Source: Prunus persica (lineage: Eukaryota > Streptophyta > Magnoliopsida > Rosales > Rosaceae). Taken from it: 64,000 nt of DNA. Under the pieces are notes generated by a model. The model saw nothing but the letters and a program-made list of their open reading frames with translations, was not told the DNA's origin and ran no database searches. The stretch is from positions 13,763,339-13,827,338 of the forward strand of contig NC_034011.1 of the NCBI RefSeq assembly GCF_000346465.2. Reading direction: 5' to 3'. Positions 43,229-55,177 of this stretch are shown piece by piece. The position numbers and the translations under genes were made by a program. The number at the start of each line of letters is the position of its first letter. The stretch's first letter is position 1.

Positions 43229-44056
43229 GATATTGAGATTGGTGGGTTTTATTTATACGATCAGATTTTGCCAAGGATTTTGTGGGTTGTTAATGAAAGA
43301 TATCAGTTTCTTGGGTCAAAGATTTTATGGGTCTTGATTCAAAGTGCAAGATCTCTGGGTTTTAATTAAGAGATTGAGGGAAAAGAATTTCGGTTTTGGG
43401 AAGGGTTTGTTCTTGGTTCTTGAAAATGGGTTCTGCTGGATTGTGAGGTCTCTGAAGTAGCCGTTAGGGGAATAAGAGCACTATATTTGAATTTTAACGG
43501 CGGTGATAGTGGGGCCGTGAGCTCAACGGTAAGAAATTAACGTGCCGTTTATTTGGCACTGTATGTGGTCGGCTTCACTCTCCCATACATTATATTATAA
43601 TTTGGTCAATCCCAATGCAAATAAATTAGGGGGTCTCCTGAGTGACATCTGTATTTTTCAAGTATCATTTGCAAAAAAATTTACAAAATCGAAAATCATT
43701 TAACCATTTAATTATGTGGTAATCATTTTAGTGTGTATATTTATAATTTGTCTAATTTTTTTTCAAGCCTATAAATAAAGAATTGAAAATTAGAGAGTAA
43801 AAAAAGGGGCATAATTTGTAGACCAGTGGTCTTAGGTTCGAACACCTATAGCACCTAATCGTGTGTGTGTGGGAAATTCTATTTTTCTTGTAGTTTAAAC
43901 TATTGATTGTATTTAAAAAAAATTAAAAATGAATCCGCTTGTATCAATTAAATATAAGGTAAAATGGGCCCATAATCGTATAAATTTAAAAATAATGTAT
44001 GTCTATAAATATATATAAATTGTTTTAAAAAAAAATTGTTTCACCATGGCACTAAT
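43229..44056. other. 5' flank of the reticulon gene
   Basis: No gene supported. 43229-43450 probably includes its 5' UTR and promoter on the minus strand. The rest is AT-rich. Confidence 0.4.
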
Positions 44057-44110
44057 CACTACCAGAAAAAGAGCATAAAGCCACAGTTTTCCTAGCCACA
44101 ACATGCAAAT
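44057..44110 (+). mobile_element. CACTA-type terminus (isolated end)
   Basis: CACTACCAGAAAAAGAGC begins at 44057, a typical CACTA terminal repeat. It is followed by subterminal-like 'agccacag', 'tagccacaac' and 'ttgtggctatt'. A possible partner end near 48790-48802 (ttgtagcagta, with 'attgtggctacatgac' at 48651) is too degenerate to be sure. If real, the element would enclose the Gypsy remnant at 44470-48430. Confidence 0.5.
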
Positions 44111-44680
44111 TGTGGCTATTAAATATACTTTATTTCAAAATATTACCAAATTAATCAAATTAGATTTTAGCCTAAAATCAATTAAGTAAAGAAGGAAAAT
44201 AAATTACACAAGATCTTTACTTGGAATACGCCCCAACGATCCTAAAATCTTGAAAAATATCCTAAAATTTTTCATTTGCTCAATTTTTCATCGATCTTTG
44301 ATCAATTAAAGGTAGCTCAGGCCCAGTAAATTGAACACGATATATGAATACGATGTACTCAGTAAAGGCCTAATAATTTAGGCAAGGTAAGGCAAGTAAA
44401 GACATAATAATTCAAGCTCAATCAATCAATCTGTTATGATATACCGTGTAAAAATTTTAGAGAGATATACCGTGGGTCACTACTAATGGGTCCAATACTA
44501 ATAATGTCTCCAACTTGTAGGGGTCTTTTTGTTCTAGCAACCTAATGAATGAGCTTGGGTTGCCGTAAAGAAAAGACAAATAAAATTGCCCCTGTGCCTG
44601 AGTTCGAGGACCATGCCTCAAGAGCCTTTTCAGGCTTCCTTTCCTTCTATCAAAGAGGCCTCATAACCTTTGGGATATGG

Positions 44681-45199
44681 CTACTGGAGTAGGCTTGATG
44701 GATATGGTGGTTGAAGGATGTACTTCCAATCTTCTTGGCTTTGACTTAGTTCTTTTTCCAGCATGGCAATGACATCTTCCTGGGTGACAAAAGATGGCCC
44801 CTTTTGTTCAGAACCCTTTCCAACAGCAGCATATTCTTCTTGGGAAGTTTTCCCGTTTTCTTTGTTTGTCTTGGAGACTGAACTTTTTAGTTCCTTGATT
44901 GTGTCCACAATCTCCCTATAGGTTTCCCCCATAACATGGATGGCCCCAACAAGGTCTGTGAGAGTAAAAGTTCCCTCACTTGCATGTTCTTCCTCTCTTA
45001 GGGAGGCATTTTTCCTTGATTCCGAGTCACCATGGTATGGCCCGTCTTGGGAAGCCCTGGTATTGCTTCTGGTCTTCTTTCTCAGAGGCATTGGTGAAGA
45101 TAGCAGCCTGGTCCCTAGTGAAATCTCCAATTTATGTAAGGATTTATTTTGTTCTAGCAACCTGACGAATGGGCTTGAGATGCCATAAAGAAAAGACAT
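44681..45199 (-). pseudogene. Gypsy gag N-terminal fragment
   Basis: The 172-residue frame contains PLRKKTRSNTRASQ, a Glu/Lys-rich middle and VTQEDVIAMLEKELSQSQED, then ILQPPYPSSLLQ, a pattern of Athila/Tat-like Gypsy gag starts. It stops where gag would normally continue, and no pol follows. A 95-base segment covering its first codons (about 45149-45243) is repeated directly at about 44534-44626, so two gag starts lie head to tail. Dead fragment. Confidence 0.6.
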
Positions 45200-45467
45200 A
45201 TAAAGTTGCCCCTATGCCTAAGTTCGAGGACCAGGCCCAAGAGTGTTTTGAAAGGGTTGTGAAGCCTTAGAAAACATTGTGGATCCCTTTAACAAATGAA
45301 CCAGACGATTGTGACAAATCAGTAATATGGCTTGGCTTGAGAAGCTTGTGGCATGGGAGCTAAGTCTTCAAGAGTTTAGTAGTAGAGAGAAAGATTGCTT
45401 GCATTTCTTATGGAAGCAAAGGTTTAGAGCTAGGGTAGAGAAGTTTGGAGGGATTTTGACTAAGGAA

Positions 45468-46110
45468 TGACAAGACCCGCCCCAGATTTCCTTGGAAATC
45501 GGGACGAATTCAGTCTTATTACCGACATCACCCTGATGTCGGGCCTACTTACTAAGGATGGAGACTTCCTACTAAAATTTTGGCAGAGTCTCCTTTGTAA
45601 ATTTAACAATCCCAACAAAATTCAACCTACACAAAAACATAATATAGTCCCAACTAGCAGCATGCATTCAACATTTAACAGTACATTAAATGGCCTTCGA
45701 CCTCACAAGTAAAACCTAACATGAGCAATAACAGAGCATCTATCGAATTTAGTTTACAAGAACAATTAGTTGAGTAGAAATAAATTACTCAAAACCTAAA
45801 CTACTGAAATTCACGGTTTGAGGCCTCGAACACTGCTTGCAACTCTCCTTGAGCGACTACTGTTTGGGGGGTGCAAAACAGAAAACATGTGAGTGGACGA
45901 AATCAAAGTTTGCAATCAAAACAACATAATAATCCCACCGTGTAAAAATTATGCTCAAGACATGCAGATTCATAACTTTCAATTAATGATCAAAAACATC
46001 ATTCTCTGAAACCCTTTAAAACCAAACACTCTATCCAAAAACCTTATTTACAACATTTATACTGCTCCTACCAAACCACTACATATACTTTAACTAATTT
46101 ATACTCACAC

Positions 46111-46142
<32 letters not shown>

Positions 46143-46850
46143 CTTCCATTGAGGAATCCCTCAAATAAGTTATTTGAGGGACACCCTTTGTAGGCCCCAT
46201 TCCGGATTGTATTTCACTAATCCAAACAATTTATTTTGTAGATACTCATTCAAAGATCATCTCTACAAAAAATCACTTGAATCCGATATCATTTGATTAA
46301 GTTATTGAAATTTTAGTACTTTCTTGAAGCACTGTGTTCATTGATTTTGTAAGACACAATTGGATGTCGAAACGGTTTCCGATTTGTCTAATTTTTTGTA
46401 AGGATGATCTATGAATGAAGACCTAAAAAATAGATGGTTTGGATCATTGGGAAAAAAATTGTAAGGTACCCTAAAGGGGGTCCCTCAAATAAAATTATTT
46501 GAGGGATCCCTCAATAGAAGGGGATCATTTTATTCAACTATGGGAAGGTCCAATTTAGATGGCAACTGGCCAAAACCTAGGTTTCAAAATCAGAATCCTA
46601 GACAACAAATTGATCCAATCCTATGCAACATACAGCAGGAGCTAGGAAAAAGAGTAAGAAACCTCACCTGTTTCACTGGGATTGGGTGATGGTGGCAGCG
46701 GCGCAACGACGGAAAAATTTTCAATTGAACCAGTCGAAATCGTGGCTGAAATTCAAGGTTTCGACTGGGATTTTGGGTGCGGCATGATCAGGACGTCGAG
46801 CTGGTTCGAACGTGACCGGTCTCACGTCCTGCCGTGGCCGGTGCTGCGAG

Positions 46851-46913
<63 letters not shown>

Positions 46914-47188
46914 GAAAGCCAGTTTCAGATTTTCTATACCCAAGTTTGAAGTATTTACAAGTTTGCCACTGAACTAGTTTTGGTCGCCATTTCTTCGTTA
47001 CAACTCCGATCCAAGCCTATCGAATGTCTACGAACTCATCTCAGTACAGCCTACGTAACCATACTACTCGTTATCCCAAAATCCTTCTGGATGAGAAAAT
47101 GACCAAACTACCCCTATCCCAAGTTTAAATTCGTAATTTCAATTAAATACTTTAAATGGTTAATTAAATTTGGATTCGGGGTGTTACA
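45468..47188 (-). mobile_element. Solo LTR (TGTAACACCC family) with a 4-base target duplication
   Basis: In plus coordinates it starts TGACAAGACCCGCCCC and ends GGGTGTTACA, so it is a reverse copy of the family at 28175-30854. The four bases ggaa (45464-45467 and 47189-47192) flank it; removing the LTR gives continuous flanking text (gactaaggaagataagg). It holds a TA microsatellite (46112-46138), a MITE (46140-46524) and a GA microsatellite (about 46857-46914). Confidence 0.8.
46140..46524. mobile_element. MITE nested in the solo LTR
   Basis: The left end reads cttccattgaggaatccctc; the right end reversed reads cttctattgagggatccctc. Each arm contains its own palindrome, ccctcaaataa..ttatttgaggg, so the ends could form cruciforms. 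No coding capacity. It abuts a TA microsatellite, which hides the target duplication. Confidence 0.7.
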
Positions 47189-48430
47189 GGAAGATAAGGA
47201 AATATGGAATAAGAGAATGTGGTGTCTTGAGTAAATTTCCAATTGCTCGACAAAAGCTTGGTCGCATTCTTGGATTGTATGTTTGTTGAGTTAAAGGTGC
47301 CTCATTTTATAGGCACTGGAACCCTCGATTGTATTAAGCTTCTGCCCCTTTTTCCTTCACTTTCTTCCATTCGATCTTATTTGGTGAAACTTTACCAGCC
47401 CGAGTGCATACGCATGAAGCTTTTTGGAGTTCCAAGATCTTCACGTAGTTGGACTTCTTCATGTGGGTGAGGCACCACCCCTTTTTCTTCTTGGTTTTCC
47501 TATTTGATCTTGCAGAAGAAATAAAAAAGGGTAGGGGCATTAATCTTATGGGTATTCCTCCAACACATGTGAATTTCCTCTGATTTTTGCAGTGGCTTAC
47601 GAATTGACTTGGTTATGAGGCTTTTGACAGTGCTAAATACGATGCTAGATATTTTATAAGGTGCTGGGCTGGGCTTTTTCCTAAGGCATTGGGTCATTGG
47701 AATTTTATCTCCAGTGGCTTGCGAGTTTGGCTTGGTTTCGTCAAGCTGCTAGAAGTAGCCTATTTGCTTTGTTTTTTGACAAGGTGCTGGATGTCTTAGC
47801 TGATGTGGGACTTTCCTAAGTGGTGCAGACCATTGGATATTCTCCTAAGGCATTGGGCCACTTTTCTCTCTTTCTTGATTACCCATGTGTTTGGGCTCAA
47901 GAAATAAGCTTGAGTTTTAGTGCTCCTAAGTAGACCAAAACTTCCATCCCTTGAACCCTCAATGGGCTTCGTGAATACTTGTAACCATCTATACCTCAAC
48001 CTGCTCAGCAAGCCCCAGACATTTGCTTGGCTTGGACCCACTTAAGCTTGTAGCGTGGTTTGGTGTCAGAATAACGGTCTTTCGCTTGGCATTGCGTGCT
48101 TATTTGGCGTACTTATGCTCGAGTTCTACCACGTTGTAAGAGGCTATGGCTGGGCTAGGTGGTACTTAACAGGTCAGTAAGCGTAGGTTCACTGAGCCAA
48201 TGAGTTTTACGGGCTCATTTTGACCTTTCTGCGTGGCAGGTTGCTTTGCGCTTGGCGTGGCATGTGGCCCACAACTTGTGCAAGCGCGAAAAACAAATTC
48301 TTGCATATCCCAGTTGGGCTTTTTCCCCAGTTAAGTGTTGTGCTGAGCTAGAAATATGTTTGAGCCAGTTTTAGATTTTTTGGACCTCAACACAACTTAT
48401 TCACGTGTTAACTCGGAGATCAAAACTTTA

Positions 48431-48958
48431 AGTGAAGAAAAAGGAAAAAAGTACTATGTTCTTTTACCAACGTAATATTATATTGTGCAGGATCGTATAA
48501 AGAAAAAAAAAAATATTTGGCACAAAAATATTCAATTAATGAAAACACATTTTGGTTTGAAAAAGAAACATGTTTTGGGGCAACCTGCTGTTGACCTTTT
48601 CGCAGGGTTGCCTAGTATTTTTATGTGTTTAACGTAGACAATTGTGGCTACATGACAAATCACATAATTGTATCCTCGTAGCTAGTACAATATTCTCTGA
48701 CTACATGACAAAAACTAGTTTTGAATTTACTTTGTAAATTTTAGAATTAATGCCTTAAAGTTAAAATATCAAGAATTCCTTGTGACTATTTGTAGCAGTA
48801 AAATAAAATAAAAAGTTTAGCGTGTAGGTAATTTCGTATAGTAAATAAATAATTGTGGAGCCCACAATTTCATAAATAAAAAATTACCAAGCTCTCCCCA
48901 CACTTGAAGCCCTCCTATAAACCCAACACCACCCACCAAAACCATTGCAGCTTCCACC
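48431..48958 (+). promoter_or_regulatory. Upstream region of the aminotransferase gene with a possible TATA box
   Basis: ctataaac (48915-48922), about 40 bases before the start codon, could be a TATA box with a short 5' UTR. The start context (ccaccatgg) is strong. Further upstream lies transposon-derived DNA. Confidence 0.4.
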
Positions 48959-51900
48959 ATGGAAAATGGTTCGCAGCGGAAATGGCAGTTTGGAGGGAAC
49001 GAAGAGCTGAACAGTGCGGCAATCTCCGTCCGCGGAGCTCTCGCGATGCTAATGAATAATGTTAACAACCCAGATGACGGTGATCATCATCCGCAGCGGC
49101 CCACCATTATGCTGGGCTGCGGCGACCCTACTGAGTTCCGGTCATTCTGGACTACTCAGTCGGCTGTTGACGCCGTCACAGATGCCCTCCAGTCCTTCAA
49201 GTTCAACTCTTATTGTCCGACGGGCGGTGTCCTTGAGGCAAGAAGGTATGCATGCGTATGTTCTGGTTTAATCTAAAGCTTGGAGACTCATTTCATTAAA
49301 AGCCAAATGATTTGATTTGTTTTGTTACAAAAAAGATTAGGGAGGAGAAGAGACCCGTGTTCAACTTGGTTGTCTATGGTAGTCTTCAAGTCTTGCAAAC
49401 GTGACTATTATTATTATTATTTTTTAAATAAAAGCTACAAGAGAGGAGTTTCTTACACATATATTATCACAATGTTATAAGAGTTCGAACGTAGGACCAT
49501 TAACCTGCAAATTATTGACATGTTATTGATATGTTATTGCTAAGTCATGAATGTTATATATATATATGCGGACATCTGGACGGTATTATCGTGTAGATGC
49601 CATGTATTTTCTACTACCTCTCCCTGTTTATAATATATATATAGCATCCGCACGATAATAAAGTTGCGGACATCCGAATGAAAGAATAACTATATATATG
49701 TGTGTCTTTATTATATTTTGAAGAGAAAAAACTATAGCTAGTATGAAACCAACCATTTATCTAATTTGAAGTATATGTAAATGATGATCTCTTTAATTTA
49801 TAGTTAATTAAATATAATGAAATTGATCATGCACTTATATTTGTGATTTCCTAAAGGGCTATTGCAGAGTATCTCTCCCGTGACCTCTCGCACAAGTTAC
49901 TGGCGGAGGATGTATATCTCACTGGTGGATGCACGCAAGCAATTGAAATCATGGTATCTGTTCTTGCACGACCTGGTTCCAACATTCTGCTTCCAAGGCC
50001 TGGTTACCCTCAGTATGAAGCCCGGGCGTCTTTCGACCACCTTGAAGTACGCCATTACTATCTTCTTCCCGAAAAGGGTTGGGAGGTGGATCTTGATGCT
50101 GTCGAAGCTCTTGTAGATCACAACACTACTGCTATAGTTATCATTAATCCTAGCAATCCTTGTGGAAATGTTTTCACCTACCAGCATTTGGAAAAGGTGT
50201 GCATATATGTAGTTTCATCCCATACACACTATCTATGTAAAATGTTCTCTTGCCATACATGATGATTTTGAAGCTTGTGACCATTGATCAGTTTGATTTT
50301 TGCTGTAACATGTGATTCAAATTTACAGTCTGACAAGAAATCATTACTGAATTATCTATATTTAAACTACTTGAAAATGTTATCTATCATTTTCACTTGT
50401 TGGTATGAGTGTTAGGGCTGAGATTTGGCATACTATTTTCTATATACTTCAATGAAATCTTACTAACTCTATGTTTGTGTTTGCTATAAACAGATTGCAG
50501 AAACAGCGAAGAAACTGAGCAACTTTGTGATTTCTGATGAAGTTTATGGGCATCTAACTTTTGGCAGCAACCCTTTTGTACCTATGGGAAAGTTTAGTTC
50601 CACCGTACCGGTCATTACGCTTGGCTCCATATCGAAGACATGGATTGTTCCTGGCTGGAAACTTGGCTGGATTGTGAAAAATGATCCTAAGGGCATCTTT
50701 GATAAAACTCGGGTATCCTTAAATTGTTCTTCTTTGTGATAAATATTTTGCTTGACTAGCTTATATATAAAATGGTGTCTCTCTTATTATTAATTTCTTT
50801 GTTCTTTATATATAGGCCAAAAGTCACTTTTGGTCCCTGTAGTTTGGCACTTCAACCACTTTTGACCCTGTAGTTTCAATTCCGTCAATTTTGACCTGTA
50901 GTTTCATATTTGTAGCAATTCAATGATAAGTTAGTATTCCTATCAATTTCTTTGACTATTGAAGGGGCAATTTCGTCAACCCAAAACCCTTAAGCATAAA
51001 AGCTTGTTTGAAATTCTCCCCATTTCATATTAGTGCTCGAAATTCAACCACTAATCCCAATTTTTGAAGAACCTTAAACCCAAATAACCAATTTCAAGCC
51101 CTAATATAAAATTAGGGGAGTTTCAGACGAGCTTTTATGCTCAAGGATTTTGAGTTGACAAAAATGTCCCTTGCATTGTCAAAGAAATTGATAGGAATAC
51201 TAACTTGTCATTGAATTGCTACAAATATGAAACCACATGGTCAAAATTGATAGAATTGAAACTACAGAGTCAAAAGTGGTTGAAGTACCAAACTACAGGG
51301 ATCAAAAGTGACTTTTAGCCTTATATATATATATATCTATGTAGGCCTTGAGCCGAGTCGAACTAGCCCGGCCCAAATTCAACGGGTTTAGGTCGGGTCG
51401 AACTGGGCTTTAAAGATGAGACAAAAAATAATGAACTGAGTTGGGCTGGGCTTATTTAAAAAATTCAAAACCACAAGTTCATCTCATGGGCTAGGCCTAA
51501 AAAAGTCCGTCAAGCCGAACAGGACTAAGCCCAATGGACGGGCCGAAATGGGCCTACTTTATTTTGTTATTTTTTTTTGTGTCAATTTTTTTCTTTCTTT
51601 CTATGTTTTGTTGTGTTTCTATGTTTCCCTTCTTACATATTTATGTGTTTATATCTCCACTTTTTTATTTGTTGATAACTTCATAGTCTCTTTTTCTCTC
51701 TCTTTTTTTTTTCTTCATAAATATGTGAAGTATTTGTCATATTCTGTAAACCTAATTTGTCCCAGATTGTGGACAGCATTAAGAACTATCTGGACATCAC
51801 TACTGACCCAGCAGCCTTCATTCAGGTATTTATTTCTTCAAGTACTTGATTTTTTTTTGTTTTCTGAACTAAATCTTCAATAGACAAATATCAATGTTGT

Positions 51901-52660
51901 TTGGAGAACTTCATCTATGTTATTGCGCCTATATACATGCATATGTACATACGTATGTACATACATACAGTCGTAAATTTAGGTGCGTAGCTTCAATTTT
52001 TTATTTTTATGTGTCCTAATACATTCCCATGGGAAATATTTATTGTTAAATGATTCTCATTTTCAGGGAGCTATACCTCAAATCTTTGAGAGAACAAAAG
52101 AGACTTTTTTCTCCAACATAATTGGCATCATGAAAGAAGCTGCAGATGTTGTATATGAAATGATTAAGGAAATCCCATGCCTTACTTGCCCACACAAACC
52201 ACAAGGATCCATGGTCGTATTGGTAATGATAGTTAAATACATTTTATGTGGGACTTAATGGATTGGAAGATACACAAATAGAGTTAAGCTGAAATTATTA
52301 GTGACAAATTTTTACAATAAACAGGTAAAGCTTATCAACACTTGAAGGCATTGATGATGATATACAGTTTTGTCTGAAGTTGGCCAAAGAGGAGTCAGTG
52401 ATTGTTCTGCCAGGTAAAAATAATTGAACAACTCGTGAACTTTCTCTTACTCAATAATATTGCATTCCGAGAACATAACATGTTAGACTGTTATTTGAAA
52501 TAGTTTGCTTAGTTAGATATTCATTGATTCATATTTTTCAGGGGTCACTGTTGGACTGAAAAATTGGCTCCGCATTACTTCTGCTGTTGAGCTTCCAGTA
52601 CTTGAAGATGGCCTTCAGAGGATAAAAGCCTTCTACCAAAGACATGCCAAGAAGCAATAG
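48959..52660 (+). pseudogene. TAT-family PLP aminotransferase (tyrosine/nicotianamine aminotransferase-like), probably frameshifted
   Basis: Seven exons with canonical junctions: 48959-49245, 49857-50196, 50494-50712, 51766-51825, 52067-52222, 52325-52413 and 52542-52660. Conserved features of plant TATs include [66 protein letters not shown] and the PLP-lysine box [15 protein letters not shown] (Lys257). The enzyme would transfer amino groups from tyrosine or related substrates to 2-oxo acids; the exact substrate cannot be told. Exons 1-5 are intact. Exon 6, read in the expected frame, stops after VKLINT, while another frame gives [20 protein letters not shown]. About five bases are missing near 52333 compared with the family (KLNLS). 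The product would lose about 70 C-terminal residues unless this is a sequence error. Intron 3 holds a foldback MITE. Confidence 0.85.
50815..51320. mobile_element. Foldback MITE (Mutator-like) with a perfect 9-base target duplication, in intron 3
   Basis: The left end reads GGCCAAAAGTCACTTTTGGT; the right end reversed reads GGCTAAAAGTCACTTTTGAT. The arms pair over about 200 bases ('tcatatttgtagcaattcaa', 'agttagtattcctatcaatt'). The 9 bases ttatatata flank both sides (50806-50814 and 51321-51329). A 9-base duplication plus long arms point to a Mutator-like origin. Non-coding. Confidence 0.9.
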
Positions 52661-53670
52661 GATCTCTTCTTTTGTCTTCGTCCACTACTACAAAAAGTGA
52701 AAAAGACGACCAGCAAAAAATGACGGTTTGACCGAAAATCGTCATTGTGTTTGAAAAGACGACGGTTTTTTATAAAACCGTCGTGTATGATTAACTTAAA
52801 CATCTAAAAAATGGAGATTCCAATTGGTGTTTTTAAAAAATGACATACCTAATTAAAAAAATGACGTCTTATTGAAAAAGTTTTTCCTCAGAGTAAACTC
52901 GGAACCCACAAACAACGACAAAAGGTATGAATCCAAGGACGTAGAAAGTAAAGACGACGGTGTAAAAAAAGCAGCCGTTTTTATTTTGTAATAAACATGA
53001 CCAAGTTTTCGTATCCGGCGCCGTATAATTTCAAAATAATCCACGGTGGTAAATTACAAACTACTGCCGTATTAAATGCATGTACAACGACGATAAAGAT
53101 AAATTTATCGACTTATTTCTTGAACATACTACGACGGTATTTTTAATAATAACCACGTTGGTTTGTTCAAGTAACTTTGTATAATAAAATTTATCACGTC
53201 GTAAAGTTAACATTACCGTCGTATTTATTAACTTTATACGTCAATCCTTATATATAAACCGTCGTCTTATTAATATAATTTTTTTACTATGTATTTATTG
53301 AATTTGGTATCGTACGACGGTAGACCAACTTAATGACAATAATTGAGAATAACCACGACGGTTTATATAGAAAACAGCCAACATAATCAATTTTCTGAGA
53401 CTGTCGTATTTATTCAATTTATACGTCTCAACTTATATCTAAACTGTCGTCTTAATTGTAATTTTTTTATATTATTTATTTCTTGTATTTTTGTGTCCTA
53501 CGTTGGTAGATCAACTTAATGACAAGAATTGAGAATAACCACGACGGTTTATATAGAAAATCGCAGACAAAATCAGATTTTTCTGAGATCCCAAGAGTTT
53601 CGAAATCTTACTAGATGGAACTCTGTTCCTCATCATAATCGGACCACAGAAAGACAATATTTTAGAAATT

Positions 53671-53990
53671 GATGATGTTTGTGTCTTTGTGTCTTTGAGA
53701 TACACAAAGGCACAAACACATCAACATCTAAAAATTTGCCTCTAAAATTTGACGACGGCAGCCTCAAATTCGAAGTCAGATAGACAATTTTTTGGAAGTT
53801 GATGATGTGTGAGTGTTTGTGTCCTTCAGATACACAAATGCACGCACACATCAACATCCAAACAATTGCCTTCTAAAATTTTGACGACGACAGCCACATA
53901 TATTCATTCAGAGAGAAATTTTTTTAAATGTTGGTGATGTGTGTATGTTTGTGAATCAGATACACAAACATACACACACACCAACATCCA
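53671..53990. repeat. Three hairpins in tandem, about 130-base period
   Basis: Three imperfect hairpins lie at 53671-53728, 53798-53859 and 53930-53990. Each has a left arm of the type 'gatgatgtttgtgtctttg', a loop around 'gagatacac' or 'cagatacac', and a right arm of the type 'gcacaaacacatcaacatc'. The flanking text ('aattgcctcctaa', 'gacgacagcc') also repeats. Confidence 0.75.
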
Positions 53991-55177
53991 AACAATTGCC
54001 TCCTAAGAGGTGAGACTGAAACTGAAACCCTAATTGAAAACTGAAACTGAAAGAAATCGTGGAAAAAAACTCAATTTATAAAAAAAAAAGTTCATATCCA
54101 CATCGGTTATATAAACCCTAACGACGTTTAACAGAAGGAATCAGCGTCGGTTCATGAAACACGGAAGACGTATTAAACATACAAACAACGTCGGTCATTA
54201 ATCTACAGGCAACGAGGTTTGGACAAATAACGTTGGTCTATATAAAAAAAACGACGTGGTAACTTGTAATTTCACATATTCAAAAGTAAACTTTTGTCGT
54301 ATAGCGCCCAACTAACCACGTCGTTTTCGGAATACAAAAGGTCAAAAAGCTTTTTTACTAACCACGTCGGTTGATGTTATTTTAATGTCGTAATAAATAC
54401 TTACTACGGTGGTTTTCATGACTACCGTCGTTATATTTATCATTGGGACACTATATATATTTTTTGGTCACCTGACCTAAACTTTTACGTTCTCTCTAAA
54501 ATTTTCCGTTTTCTCTCAGTTTCCATCTCATTTTCGAAAAGCTGCGTTTCTGATTCTCAACTTTTACGTTCTTCCTCTTCTTCATCTCCAAAATTTGATT
54601 CCAAAGAAAACTTTCTTTGCAAGCCAAAGGTTTGAAAACTTTCTCACTCCTTTTTTTTTTCTTTACTTTCCTTATCAGTTGAAGTTTTTATTTTTATTTT
54701 TTAAAGAACGAGTCCCACTGATGTTTGAGACAAGAAGGTGGTTTGAAATTGCCAAACCTTTCACTGTTATCACTCATAGGTCATGTGAGGACGACGGGTT
54801 TTTCTCGAATTTGACGTTTTTGTTGACACACCACGACGGTAATTAAATTCGTGCTATTTCAATAGCACGACTGTTCATACTAACTGACGTGGTGTGTTAA
54901 TAAATACGACGTTTGAAGAGAAAACCGTCGTCTGATTTGAAACAAATGAGGGAGAGAGAAAACTGGGCCGTTTTTTTATTTATGAACTTATAATATGACG
55001 ACGGTTTTATTTAATTACCATCGTGTTAAGTTAATGACCACGTCGTATTAGCACATCCACGTTTCTATGGATTAGCACGATGGTTCTTTTGTTTTGCCAT
55101 CGTCTGAACTTTTATTTTACGTCTGTATTTTACCTAACCGCCGTTGTTTTCCTTGCAGTTTGTATTTCCCTCTAAAC

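Larger units (their letters stand above)
45244..48430 (-). mobile_element. LTR/leader remnant of the same Gypsy element (contains a solo LTR)
   Basis: Upstream (minus sense) of the gag fragment lies long non-coding DNA with repeated phrases such as 'ctaaggcattgggccac', 'caaggtgctgg' and 'cttggcattgcgtgc', with the look of a plant Gypsy LTR and leader. Its continuity is broken by the solo LTR at 45468-47188. The outer boundary is approximate. Confidence 0.45.

Noticed and set aside
46682..46972. 96-codon frame with an Arg-Glu run
   Set aside because: Inside a solo LTR, dominated by the GA microsatellite.
51548..51883. Phe-rich 111-codon frame
   Set aside because: Intronic T-rich DNA overlapping aminotransferase exon 4 in another frame.
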